DNA of 34,839 nt from Candidatus Blautia stercoravium. GTDB lineage: Bacteria; Bacillota; Clostridia; Lachnospirales; Lachnospiraceae. The notes beneath the pieces were generated by a model. That model was not told where the DNA came from and searched no databases. It saw only the letters and a list, made by a program, of their open reading frames with translations. The translations under genes were made by a program, and so were the position numbers. Positions 16,773 through 25,386 of the stretch are shown here, piece after piece. The stretch spans positions 1 through 34,839 of the forward strand of contig DXFK01000162.1 of the NCBI GenBank assembly GCA_019114495.1, given 5' to 3'. How positions within the stretch are numbered: the stretch's first letter is position 1; each line of letters starts with the position of its first letter.

Positions 16773-18362
16773 TTATCCCTCTTCCGGCTCATACAGTGTA
16801 ACCTTCACCTGGTGATTTCCCGCATGATATGCAAACTGCACAGCTGTGTTGTCCTTTTTGACCGTAAATACTGCCTTATGGGAGGAACCGCTTCTGGGAT
16901 AGCCGTCTGTTTGATAAGTTGCTGACAGCGTGCCGCAGGTAGAGACAGAATAGTCATACGTTCCCGCATAAGGCAGTACCACCGTCAGGGTGTAGCAGCC
17001 GTCTCCCACATAATACATTCTGGTAATCTCGCTGTTGGAATCATTTTCCGCAGCTCCCACATAGGGCTGAAAGCTTCCATATACCACAATTTTTTCCGGG
17101 TATTTTTCCCCGGTCTCCCGGTCAAATTCCATTTCCGCCCCATAGCGAAGAAGCATTTCCGGGTTGGCAGCCTGTTCCCTCAGCTTATGTCCGGTATTCC
17201 ATATGCGTTTCACTGTCTCTTCCTGTGAAAATCCCATAGGACATTCTCGGCTCTTTTGATTCACCTGATAAAATTCCTGCACATCCTGTTTTCCATTGTC
17301 TCCCCGCCTCATAGTCACAAAGCCGTCTCCTAACATACGCCGGAAGGGAATTTCAAAATATCCGTTGGGATTATTTACCTCTATCCAGCGGTAAGTGTAT
17401 TCCAGAAAATGGTTTCTGTCCCCTTCACTCTGATGGGCAAACCATGCAATCTGGTCATAACCCCACCAGTCTTTTCCTGCAAGTTCCCGGCGAGTATAGC
17501 TATCCCTGTTCTCCACTACCAAACCGCCCCAGTTGTCATACTCCATCAAATACGGCATAGTGTCTGCAGACCAGCCGTTGGGATTTTCTCCCCCTTGGCT
17601 GTATCCCTCCCGCACCAGTACCAGCTTATTGCCCGGCACCTGGTAAAGGGGCGTCCGGGTAAAGGGCATTGCATGATAGTCAAACAACAGCTTTCCCCGG
17701 ATATTAATTCCATGGGTGTGAGCATCCAAAAGCACCTTATGGCGCCTTGCATGGATTTGAGCATATTCCCGAATCATCTGAAACAGCCTTGCCGTTTTGA
17801 CAAAGCCTTTATCATTGGCTGTATACAAATGCACCTGTCCCATATGCAGCGCCTCATAACCGCAGTCAATGTAACGAGTAGCCCGGTAATAGAACCACAT
17901 CTGTGCCTCCTGCCGGTTCAAATCCGGAATACCGCCGTTCTTTCGCCTGTCATCTCTGGGACTTCGGAAATCCTCCGGTGTCTCAAACAGCGCATCCTGA
18001 AGACAAAAACTCCTATCCTTAGGCTCCAGACCAAAAGCCTGAAAAACATAAGCCGGAATCTTTACCTCCTCCATACGCTCCACAATCCACTCAAAAACAC
18101 AGGCTTGAAGAATAATTTCTTTATCCAGTTCATGCACTCTCTCCGCCAGCTTCCGGGACATGGCAAAGTGTTCTTCCTCCTCTTCTATCATATACCAGAT
18201 TCCAGAAGCTCTCCCCAGAAATTTAACTCCCATCTCTTTTATGGCCCGCAAATCGTCCTCCAGAGTCTCACTGGCATACAGACCTGCGGCTGTCACAGAA
18301 CGGGAAAGATAACCTTCCAGTACTTCCTTGGAAATACTCCCATCAAATGTATATTTACTCAT
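16773..18362 (-). CDS. Unrecognised 529-residue protein, possible sugar-active enzyme
   Basis: I do not recognise the family. The protein is soluble, without signal peptide or membrane helix. The N-terminal four-fifths has alternating strand-helix sequence suggesting a TIM-barrel-like fold. It contains polar, aromatic-rich blocks typical of carbohydrate enzymes: GYEALHMGQVHLY (about 168-180), LLDAHTHGINI (211-221), LVREGYSQGGENPNGW (249-264), YLMEYDNWGGLVVENRDSY (271-289) and GYFEIPFRRMLGDGF (334-348). The last 100 residues look like a beta-sandwich (VVYGSFQPYVGA to the end). Asp213, Glu274 and Asp276 are candidate catalytic residues by appearance only. The ATG at 18362 follows GAGGAGGG by 6 nt and overlaps the GH4 gene by 8 nt. 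A start nine codons earlier lacks such a site. Tight coupling to GH4 and PfkB suggests a shared pathway. It could be an unassigned glycosidase, an epimerase-type enzyme or a non-catalytic partner. Confidence 0.85.
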   Translation of the reverse strand: MSKYTFDGSISKEVLEGYLSRSVTAAGLYASETLEDDLRAIKEMGVKFLGRASGIWYMIEEEEEHFAMSRKLAERVHELDKEIILQACVFEWIVERMEEVKIPAYVFQAFGLEPKDRSFCLQDALFETPEDFRSPRDDRRKNGGIPDLNRQEAQMWFYYRATRYIDCGYEALHMGQVHLYTANDKGFVKTARLFQMIREYAQIHARRHKVLLDAHTHGINIRGKLLFDYHAMPFTRTPLYQVPGNKLVLVREGYSQGGENPNGWSADTMPYLMEYDNWGGLVVENRDSYTRRELAGKDWWGYDQIAWFAHQSEGDRNHFLEYTYRWIEVNNPNGYFEIPFRRMLGDGFVTMRRGDNGKQDVQEFYQVNQKSRECPMGFSQEETVKRIWNTGHKLREQAANPEMLLRYGAEMEFDRETGEKYPEKIVVYGSFQPYVGAAENDSNSEITRMYYVGDGCYTLTVVLPYAGTYDYSVSTCGTLSATYQTDGYPRSGSSHKAVFTVKKDNTAVQFAYHAGNHQVKVTLYEPEEG

Positions 18363-19716
18363 GTTTTCCCTCCTCGTAAGCCCCGGCATATTTTTCCACC
18401 AGCGCTTTTGCCAGGGAATAAGAGTTGACCAGCGGATGCTGCATAAGCCCCTTTACTGCTGTCTCTTTTGACTTCGTCCGTATAGCCTCCACGGTAAGCT
18501 TCTCGTACATCTTAATGGTTCGTATGAGCAGATAACAGGACTCAGGCACTTCTTTTACCTTTACCGGAATTATGCCTTTTTTGGATACATGGCAAGTGGC
18601 TTCAATCACATCATTCTCTTCCAATCCCGGAATACTTCCGTGATTTTCCACAGACAGCACAAGATAACGCCCTTCCTCGCTCTGAAGTCCTTCTATGCAG
18701 TCCAACATCACCCCTGCATATCCCATGCCGTCCGGAATCTCCAGCTTTCCTTTATCCTGCAGTGGTCTTTTTGACGCACCGGACTCAATACTCATATATG
18801 AATTTTCCCTTATCTGCATATAATACAGAAAAATCTGCAGCGCCCCCTCTGGGTCTGCATCTATATCCATGTGCTTCAGCTCTCCCATCATCTGTTGGTT
18901 TACTGCTTCAATGGTTTTCCCCCTGGCAGTGCCGGATTCCAGAATATTTTTTAAAGCCTTTTCCCTGTAGTAATAATAGTACAGATACTCATTTGGTAAG
19001 AATCCAATCATCCGCAGCAGTTCGGGGTCAAACACAGAAAATTCCTGCACGCCTTTCAGAAATCCATCATCCGCCAGCAGCAGGGGAAGAATTTCCTCTC
19101 CTTTTCTTTTCACACTGCGAATCCAGGACAGATGATTCAGACCGAAAAACTCTACATACAACTCCTCCTCTGCCACTCCCAGTTTTTTTGCCATGCGGAA
19201 TTTGGTGCTGCTTGGGGCATCACAAATACCGATGACCTTACGATATCCAGCACTTCGCAAAGCCTGTGTGACCAGACCTGACGGATTGGTGAAGTTGAAA
19301 ATCCAGGCGTCCGGAGCGTATTGTTTTATCATCTCACAGTATTCCAGCAGAACAGGAATGGTGCGGACCGCCATGGAAAATCCTCCTGCACCTGTAGTTT
19401 CCTGACCAATCAGACCCAAATCCAACGCAATGGTTTCATCGACTACTCGCGAATGGTCTCCGCCCACGCGAAGGGTGGTCACAACATAATCCGCTCCCCG
19501 AATGGCTTCCACCGGACTGTTCACAGCCCGCACTTTCAGTTTCTCTTTTCTGCGGTTTACCACATGACAGCAAAGTTTCTCGATGATGTTCTGCTTTTCC
19601 TCCTCAATATCATATAAAACCACTTCATCAATGTTCAGCTTTCTGTAGCGGTCTAAAAGACCGTTGATAAAAATAACGGTGCGTACCCCCGCACCTCCAA
19701 TCACTGCAATTTTCAT
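18355..19716 (-). CDS. GH4-family NAD-dependent glycosidase
   Basis: The 453-residue enzyme starts with a Rossmann glycine motif (VIGGAGVRT, residues 5-13). It carries GH4 blocks LRVGGDHSR (82-90), LIGQETTGAGGFSMAVRTIP (102-121), FNFTNPSGL (140-148), ICDAPSS (164-170) and GLNHLSW (192-198). Cys165 and His195 are the expected Mn2+ ligands, and Asn144 contacts substrate. GH4 enzymes cleave glycosides by an oxidation-elimination mechanism using NAD+ and Mn2+. Many require a 6-phosphorylated substrate, while others act on free galactosides or glucuronides. The sequence resembles the 6-phospho-beta-glucosidase side more than MelA, but CDAP replaces the usual CN-P, so the substrate is open. Its ribosome-binding site is GAGGA, 8 nt before the ATG. 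It follows PfkB by 11 nt and overlaps the next gene. Confidence 0.9.
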   Translation of the reverse strand: MKIAVIGGAGVRTVIFINGLLDRYRKLNIDEVVLYDIEEEKQNIIEKLCCHVVNRRKEKLKVRAVNSPVEAIRGADYVVTTLRVGGDHSRVVDETIALDLGLIGQETTGAGGFSMAVRTIPVLLEYCEMIKQYAPDAWIFNFTNPSGLVTQALRSAGYRKVIGICDAPSSTKFRMAKKLGVAEEELYVEFFGLNHLSWIRSVKRKGEEILPLLLADDGFLKGVQEFSVFDPELLRMIGFLPNEYLYYYYYREKALKNILESGTARGKTIEAVNQQMMGELKHMDIDADPEGALQIFLYYMQIRENSYMSIESGASKRPLQDKGKLEIPDGMGYAGVMLDCIEGLQSEEGRYLVLSVENHGSIPGLEENDVIEATCHVSKKGIIPVKVKEVPESCYLLIRTIKMYEKLTVEAIRTKSKETAVKGLMQHPLVNSYSLAKALVEKYAGAYEEGKHE

Positions 19717-19727
19717 ACTCTATTTCC

Positions 19728-20663
19728 TCATTCCTGTGTTCTGATAAATGTATGTAAGGTTTTTTCATCCGGAAATCCCGTATTTCCGCCCAGTGCAGTT
19801 ACGTTCAAAGCGCCGCAGCCATTGCCGCACGCAAGACAGCCCTCAACGTCCATGCCTTTGAGAAAACCATAGATAAATCCTGCATTGAAGGAATCTCCGG
19901 CGCCCGTAGTGTCTACGGTCTCAACCGGATAAGCCGCAGCCTCATAGTACGCACCGTCCTTCACGGCAAGGGAACCCTTTTTTCCCAGTTTTATCACCGC
20001 CATGCCGCAGGATTTGGCAAAATCCTCTGCCGCCTCCCTGGCCGTCCCTTTCCGGCTGTAATGAACAGCTTCTGTCTCATTCATAAACAATACGTCTATA
20101 TAAGGAAAAAGCTCATAAATTCCCTGATACCACTGGTTTCGGGAATCCCAGCCCACATCAAAAGACACCGTGGCGTCCGTTTCTTCTCTGACTCTCTTTA
20201 AAAGGCTCTCATATTCTCTGTGGTTGGAATTTCCCTCATAGCCGGTCACATGAATATGCCTGGCTTTCCTGACGCTCTCTATCTGCACCTCTTCTATGGA
20301 AATCCCGGCATTTGTACCCCGGCAGGTCAGAAATGCCCGGTCCTTTTCATTGGTAAAGCTAATGGAGATTCCTGTTTTCCCCTTGCTGCTTCGCCGCAGC
20401 AGGGAACAGTCCACATTCTTTTTCCGAAACTCCTGTTCAATCAGCTGACCGTAACAGTCCTCTCCCACTTCCCCCTGAAAAACAGGATGCAGACCCAGCT
20501 TTCCAAGACCCAAGGTAAACAGCGCAGCGCCTCCGCCCACAAAAGTTTCCATGGTATCCACAACCTCTTCCTCTCCGGGATTTGGAAAATGCTGCACCCC
20601 GGGAATCACCAAATCAATGTTTACATCTCCATAGATATACGCATCCCACTTTTTTTCCTTCAT
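19728..20663 (-). CDS. PfkB-family carbohydrate kinase
   Basis: The 311-residue ribokinase-fold enzyme has the substrate-binding block FVGGGAALFTLGLGKLG (41-57) and the C-terminal signature DTTGAGDSFNAGF (251-263), with catalytic base Asp257 and the anion hole formed by GAGD. It transfers phosphate from ATP to a sugar or sugar derivative. The specificity cannot be read. Two options fit the context: phosphorylation of the imported glycoside before GH4 cleavage, or fructose 6-phosphorylation downstream of the mannose isomerase. It lies 39 nt after a permease gene and 11 nt before GH4. An AGGG site lies about 8-12 nt before the ATG. Confidence 0.9.
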   Translation of the reverse strand: MKEKKWDAYIYGDVNIDLVIPGVQHFPNPGEEEVVDTMETFVGGGAALFTLGLGKLGLHPVFQGEVGEDCYGQLIEQEFRKKNVDCSLLRRSSKGKTGISISFTNEKDRAFLTCRGTNAGISIEEVQIESVRKARHIHVTGYEGNSNHREYESLLKRVREETDATVSFDVGWDSRNQWYQGIYELFPYIDVLFMNETEAVHYSRKGTAREAAEDFAKSCGMAVIKLGKKGSLAVKDGAYYEAAAYPVETVDTTGAGDSFNAGFIYGFLKGMDVEGCLACGNGCGALNVTALGGNTGFPDEKTLHTFIRTQE

Positions 20664-20702
20664 TCCTACTTTCCCTCTATTTTCCCTTGGTATTTCTAAT
20701 CA

Positions 20703-21632
20703 TTATCCTTTCACTGCGCCAATCATGGCTCCCTTTGCAAAATATTTCTGCACAAAAGGGTATACACACAGAATGGGAACAGTTGTAACAATAACCGCTG
20801 CCATTTTCAGCGAATCCGTCGTGGTGCTTGCTGCACTCTGTGCCAGAGCCTGCGCAACAGAAGTTACCTGCTGCTGCTGGCTCATAGACTTGGTCAACAT
20901 ATTCTGAAGCACAGTCTGCACCGGCCACAGTGCACTGTCATTTACATAAAACGCACCTGCAAACCAGTCGTTCCAGTGGTTTACCGCAATATACAGTCCT
21001 ACTACGGCGATAACCGGTTTGCTTAACGGCATCATAATTCTGGCATAAATCTGAAAATAACCGCATCCATCCAGCTTTGCAGATTCCTCCAGACTGTCCG
21101 GAATCCCTTCAAAGAAGGTTCTCATCATCAGCAAATAGGTAACACTTACCAGACTGGGGACCACATATACCCAGAAGGAATTCAGCAAATGCAGATTCTT
21201 ATACTGGATATAGGTGGGAATCATACCGCCGCTGAAAAGCATAGTAAATGTAATCAAAACCGTAATCAGCTTGCGTGCAGGCAAATCCTGCTGTTTCAAA
21301 GAAAACGCTGCCAATGAAGTGATAAACAGGCTCAGCACCGTACCGATAACCGTTCTGGCAATACTGATACCGTATGCCGCCATAATGCTTCCGTCTTTGA
21401 ATACTTCCCGGAAATTGTCCAGCGTAAACTCCCGAGGCCAGAACCAGATTCCTCCTCTGGCTGCGTCCTGTCCGTCATTAAACGACAGAGCCAGAACGTT
21501 CAGACATGGAAAAAGAATCACCAGGCAAAGAAGAATGACTAGCAGATAAATCACAAACTGAACCAGAGCGTCCGTTTTATTGGTCTTGATTTTGTTCCTC
21601 TGGGAACTCCCATTTGTTTTCATACCTTTCAT
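20703..21632 (-). CDS. ABC sugar transporter permease, LplC/MalG-type (second system)
   Basis: The 309-residue membrane protein has six predicted helices, the first being LVQFVIYLLVILLCLVILFPCLNVLALSF. The EAA loop is ESAKLDGCGYFQIYARIMMPLSKP, and the C-terminus (QKYFAKGAMIGAVKG) is typical of the family. The N-terminus is ambiguous: in-frame GTG at 21659 and ATGs at 21641, 21632 and 21623. The ATG at 21632 is chosen because GGA of AAAGGA lies 9 nt upstream; the 21641 ATG directly abuts that site. It works with the binding protein and LplB-type permease encoded upstream, and also lacks a linked ATPase gene. Confidence 0.9.
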   Translation of the reverse strand: MKGMKTNGSSQRNKIKTNKTDALVQFVIYLLVILLCLVILFPCLNVLALSFNDGQDAARGGIWFWPREFTLDNFREVFKDGSIMAAYGISIARTVIGTVLSLFITSLAAFSLKQQDLPARKLITVLITFTMLFSGGMIPTYIQYKNLHLLNSFWVYVVPSLVSVTYLLMMRTFFEGIPDSLEESAKLDGCGYFQIYARIMMPLSKPVIAVVGLYIAVNHWNDWFAGAFYVNDSALWPVQTVLQNMLTKSMSQQQQVTSVAQALAQSAASTTTDSLKMAAVIVTTVPILCVYPFVQKYFAKGAMIGAVKG

Positions 21633-21676
21633 TTTTTTCATTCCTTTCTTTCGAGACACTGCACTCTGCCTGCATA

Positions 21677-23404
21677 TTAGCTGTAGAAATTAACAGCCTC
21701 TTTGTCGTTTTTATAAATATCAGAAACATAATCCTCAAACTGTTCCACGCCGGCCGCTTTAAGCTGCTCCCGGAAGGATTCGATAATCTGTTTCACTTCT
21801 TTATCAGACTTTGCATAGAATGCCTGTACAAGAACCTCGTTCCAATCCAGCAAATCTAACTGGGTTTTCACTGAGGACAGCTCCGGTGCAGACAGATAAG
21901 CAGTTGCGTTAAGACCTTCCACCAGCTTTTTCTCCACAGGGTAGTCTTTGGCAATCTGTACGCTTCGCTCAAACGTTTTGCTGCTTCCTGCGCCGGGACG
22001 GCTTTCACCGAAGTTTTCCAGGTCGTTGATATTGGTCAGAACAAACTTAAAGAAATAATTTCCCACACCTCCAAAGGCAGCTCCCACTTTATTAATGAGG
22101 TAATCGGTATCTCCTTCGTTGAGTTTTTCCAGAACTTCCTCTTTTAAAACCGGTTTTCCGTCTACCAAATCATAAGAAACGCCTTCTGCACCATACTGGG
22201 CAATCATCTGCCCTTCTTTTGTAGAAAGCCAGTCAAAAAATCTGAAGATTTCTTCCGGATTCTCTGCTTCTGAAGAAATGGCCATACAGCCCCGTCCGGT
22301 CTTTCCGTTTGTCACAATTTTGTTGTTTCCCTGGATATCATTCAACGGTCCCAGCGGTACCCAGTCATCATTGGAATAAATAATATCTTCATAATTATGC
22401 ACATCCGCGATAATGGCAGAATTGTGGTTTTTGGAAACCTCCTGGGCGCGGGTCATATCCATGGTGAAAAATTCCGGATTCATCAGACCTTCGTCCAGAA
22501 GCTTTCTCACATAATTAATTTCATCATAAATGGAATCCTCCTCGGCCTCATGTCTTACATTGCCGCTCTTATCAACATTGTACCCATCGCTGACGCCCCA
22601 GCGGAACCCCGGTACAATATTCTTCAGCGAATCCACAGAACCGCCCCAGTATTTCGGACCAAGGGGATATACGTCATTTCCATTGTCATCCTTGAATCCG
22701 CCTTCTTTAATTTTCACCAGCAAGTCATAAAACTGTTCCTGGGTGTTGATAGCAGTGGGGTCAATGCCCAGGGCATCTACAATTCTTTTCTGAATATAAA
22801 GTCCGCCCTTATACTCCTGCTCCGGAATATACTCCAGAGAGGTATCCTTCTCGTCAATACCCATCTGCCACAGGTAAACACCGTCTAAATCATCCCGGAA
22901 TACAATGTTGTCATGGGTGTCCTTAGGCAGGTATCCATCCTCATAATATTTGGAATATACCTGGGAATTCTTCATATAATCGGAAACATCTGCAAACATA
23001 TCTTCCTTGGCAGCTTTCAAAAGCAGGGGAAATTCCGGTCTTGTAGAATTATCCAGATAGGTAACAATAACATCCGGAATTGTGCCGGAGGCCAGCTGGG
23101 AAGCCAGCACCTTTGCGTCGCTGTCACCCGGCGTATACCTTACGTCCAGTTTAATTCCCGTCAGCTCCGTAATTTTCTTCATGGTTGGGGTGTTATTAAA
23201 ATCTTCAGGAAGAGTACTTCCAATATCATCCACATATACCTGCACTTTAATGGTTCGGTCCGCAATCCAGGTATCCGGCTTATCTCCTTGCTCTTCCTTT
23301 ACCGCTGTCTCTTTTTCCTTACTTCCGCAGCCGGTCAGCATACCTACCGCCATAGTGCCTGCCATAGCCGCTGCAAGTATTCTCTTTACAATGTTCTTCT
23401 TCAT
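21677..23404 (-). CDS. ABC sugar transporter, extracellular solute-binding lipoprotein (second system)
   Basis: The 575-residue protein has a lipoprotein signal: basic N-terminus, hydrophobic stretch AAAMAGTMAVGML, and LTGC with Cys26. A charged linker and a large two-lobed family 1 solute-binding domain of the LplA/YtcQ kind follow. It is about 75 residues longer than the other binding protein of the window and clearly diverged from it, so the two importers probably take different sugars. The ribosome-binding site is AAAGGAGA, 7 nt before the ATG. It lies between its two permease genes. Confidence 0.92.
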   Translation of the reverse strand: MKKNIVKRILAAAMAGTMAVGMLTGCGSKEKETAVKEEQGDKPDTWIADRTIKVQVYVDDIGSTLPEDFNNTPTMKKITELTGIKLDVRYTPGDSDAKVLASQLASGTIPDVIVTYLDNSTRPEFPLLLKAAKEDMFADVSDYMKNSQVYSKYYEDGYLPKDTHDNIVFRDDLDGVYLWQMGIDEKDTSLEYIPEQEYKGGLYIQKRIVDALGIDPTAINTQEQFYDLLVKIKEGGFKDDNGNDVYPLGPKYWGGSVDSLKNIVPGFRWGVSDGYNVDKSGNVRHEAEEDSIYDEINYVRKLLDEGLMNPEFFTMDMTRAQEVSKNHNSAIIADVHNYEDIIYSNDDWVPLGPLNDIQGNNKIVTNGKTGRGCMAISSEAENPEEIFRFFDWLSTKEGQMIAQYGAEGVSYDLVDGKPVLKEEVLEKLNEGDTDYLINKVGAAFGGVGNYFFKFVLTNINDLENFGESRPGAGSSKTFERSVQIAKDYPVEKKLVEGLNATAYLSAPELSSVKTQLDLLDWNEVLVQAFYAKSDKEVKQIIESFREQLKAAGVEQFEDYVSDIYKNDKEAVNFYS

Positions 23405-23423
23405 GCTCTGTCTCCTTTCTCTT

Positions 23424-24377
23424 CTACCACAGACTTACTTCCGTGATTTTCTTACATATTTTGTTGCATACCACGACCAGTACCAGTCCCACAAGACCCT
23501 GTATCAAGCCGATTGCTGTGGCATATCCAAATTGTCCGTCCTGCAGACCCACGCGGAGCACATATACATCCAGCGTATCGGCCAGAGACATATTTCCCGG
23601 AGTCCGCAGAAGCCAGATTTGGTCTACCCCTGAGGAAAGCAGTCCGCCTACTCCCATGATGAACAGAATGCCAATCGTACCGCGGATACTAGGCAGTGTG
23701 ATATGCCACATTTTTTTCAGTTTCCCACATCCGTCCATCTCTGCCGCCTCGTAGAGAGAGACATCCACGCTGCTGATTGCCGCAAGATACATGATAGAAT
23801 CCCATCCGATGTTTCTCCACAAATCCATGGAAAATAAAATCTGATAGAAATACTTTCCATCCATCAGAAAGAAGGTACTTCCGTCTCCCCCCATCAGCTG
23901 AATAAACTGATTCAGAATACCGGTGTTTGGAGCCAGAACTTTCTGCAGCATGGTAATAATAATGACTGATGACAGAAAGTGCGGCAGGTAGGTGATGGTC
24001 TGGGAAATTTTCTTAAACTTCATGTTCCGGATTTCATTCAGCAAAAGAGCCAGAATAATGGCAAACGGAAATTCCAGAATACATTTGATGACACCAATGG
24101 TCAGAGTGTTTTTAATCAGTCTGGGCGCATCGTAACTGGAAAAGAAGGTCTGGAAATACTGCAGCCCAATCCAGGGGCTTCCCCAGATTCCTTTTTTAAA
24201 GGAATAATCCTTAAAGGCCAGTACCGACCCTGCCATAGGCACATAGCAAATCACCACGTAGTACACAATACAGGGAATTAACATTACATACAGCGGCCAA
24301 TACCTTATCAGCCGTTTTTTCAGCGGCATTTGGGAAGGCTTGTCCTTCTTTTGCTTCCTAGCACTTACAGTTTGCAT
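23424..24377 (-). CDS. ABC sugar transporter permease, LplB/MalF-type (second system)
   Basis: The 317-residue membrane protein starts with a basic cytoplasmic segment and helix YWPLYVMLIPCIVYYVVICYVPMAG. The EAA loop is YEAAEMDGCGKLKKMWHITLPSIRG. It is the first gene of the ABC-PfkB-GH4-unknown operon, about 30 nt behind a recognisable promoter. A purine-rich AAGGGAAAA stretch serves as ribosome-binding site. Confidence 0.92.
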   Translation of the reverse strand: MQTVSARKQKKDKPSQMPLKKRLIRYWPLYVMLIPCIVYYVVICYVPMAGSVLAFKDYSFKKGIWGSPWIGLQYFQTFFSSYDAPRLIKNTLTIGVIKCILEFPFAIILALLLNEIRNMKFKKISQTITYLPHFLSSVIIITMLQKVLAPNTGILNQFIQLMGGDGSTFFLMDGKYFYQILFSMDLWRNIGWDSIMYLAAISSVDVSLYEAAEMDGCGKLKKMWHITLPSIRGTIGILFIMGVGGLLSSGVDQIWLLRTPGNMSLADTLDVYVLRVGLQDGQFGYATAIGLIQGLVGLVLVVVCNKICKKITEVSLW

Positions 24378-24414
24378 CTTTTTTCCCTTTTCCTTTCATT
24401 TATTTATCAAACCT

Positions 24415-24444
24415 ATTATAAAGTTCCCCTCTCACTTTCCGCAA
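24415..24444 (-). promoter_or_regulatory. Promoter of the second ABC-PfkB-GH4 operon
   Basis: Read leftward, TTGCGG (24439-24444) and a perfect TATAAT (24415-24420) are separated by 18 nt. Transcription would start near 24408, leaving a leader of about 30 nt. The 36-bp palindrome lies 57 nt upstream of the -35. Confidence 0.65.
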
Positions 24445-24501
24445 TGGATAAAATTATCGGTATATGTGGATTTTTCTACAATTCTTTATCCTGGAACGTA
24501 A

Positions 24502-24537
24502 AAAGTTTGTAAAATATACATATATTTTACAAACTTT
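24502..24537. repeat. 36-bp palindrome upstream of the second operon promoter
   Basis: AAAGTTTGTAAAATATA (24502-24518) and TATATTTTACAAACTTT (24521-24537) are perfect 17-bp complements around a CA centre. The position, about 60 nt upstream of the -35, suits an activator or regulator site. Because the stem has T residues after it on the - strand and lies after the EEP gene, it may also be a weak terminator. The rest of 24378-24624 shows only the promoter. Confidence 0.6.
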
Positions 24538-24624
24538 ACATTGATTTTATATACACTTATTCCATTCCGCTTCTTGCTATATACCCTTTAACCTCGTCAC
24601 ATTCTGTTGTCACCCAGAGCCATT

Positions 24625-25386
24625 TCACGATTTCCATGAGAACACTGCGCAGATGGGATAATGGTCTGACAGCCACACCTTCCCTCTGCAGTCTTCCCAC
24701 TTTTCCACACGTTCACAATACAGAGGACTCTGATAAAAAATATGGTCAATACTCTCCGGCTTATCCTCCGGCGTAAACCCATGGTAGGTAACACCGATTC
24801 CCTCTGCAGCATTCTGATATGACGGAAAGTTCTTCATGAGCTGCAGTTCTTCTCCGTTCTGCTCTGCATTAAAATCTCCTGCCAGAATCACCGGTGCCTC
24901 TGGAAACAATACAGCTTTTCCCGCTTTTTGCAAAATCTGGGACAACCCCAGCTTTCTGGCTTCTGCCCCCAGATGGTCCAGGTGCAGGTTGAAAAGGCGG
25001 AACACCTTTTTTTCTCTGATCTCCTCCAACAGCACCTCTGTACACACTCTGGGGCATTCACTCTGCTCCTGATAACGGCTACCCGGTGTCTGGGGTGTAG
25101 GTGACAACCAGAAAGTCTCCATGGAAATCAGATTCATAGTGTCTTTCCGGAAGGCAATGCTCACCTGCTCATCCTCCAGACTTTGGCTGCGGCCACAGCC
25201 CACTACATAATAATCGGTAAGTTCCTCTTTCAGCCAAACCGCCACATGTGGCAGTACCTCCTGAAAACAGATGACTTCCGGCCGTTCCTGCTCCAGCTTT
25301 TCCCGAATCAGCGGCTTGCGAAAGCAAAAGCTATTCTCGCCATCCTGATTAAAATCACATCTTATGTTAAATGTCACAAGTTTCAT
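24625..25386 (-). CDS. Endonuclease/exonuclease/phosphatase-fold hydrolase
   Basis: The 253-residue protein carries the full EEP motif set: FNIRCD (Asn7), CFQEV (Glu43), FNLHLDH (133-138), AGDFNAE (Asp171, Asn173), IDHIF (Asp214, His215) and LSDHYP (Asp241, His242). These build a Mg2+-dependent phosphodiester- or phosphomonoester-hydrolysing site. The superfamily includes nucleases, sphingomyelinases and inositol phosphatases, so the substrate is open. There is no signal peptide. Its start overlaps the end of the metallophosphoesterase gene by 4 nt, so the two are co-translated and probably work on related substrates. Confidence 0.88.
   Translation of the reverse strand: MKLVTFNIRCDFNQDGENSFCFRKPLIREKLEQERPEVICFQEVLPHVAVWLKEELTDYYVVGCGRSQSLEDEQVSIAFRKDTMNLISMETFWLSPTPQTPGSRYQEQSECPRVCTEVLLEEIREKKVFRLFNLHLDHLGAEARKLGLSQILQKAGKAVLFPEAPVILAGDFNAEQNGEELQLMKNFPSYQNAAEGIGVTYHGFTPEDKPESIDHIFYQSPLYCERVEKWEDCRGKVWLSDHYPICAVFSWKS

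Noticed and set aside
17409-18428. Long rightward open frame of 339 codons opposite the unknown protein gene
   Set aside because: It has no ribosome-binding site, and its sequence is compositionally like an antisense shadow. The opposite strand has a strong start, operon context and protein-like sequence.
24378-24624. Riboswitch or T-box in the gap before the second importer operon
   Set aside because: The likely leader is only about 30 nt, too short for a known riboswitch. The gap is explained by the promoter and palindrome.
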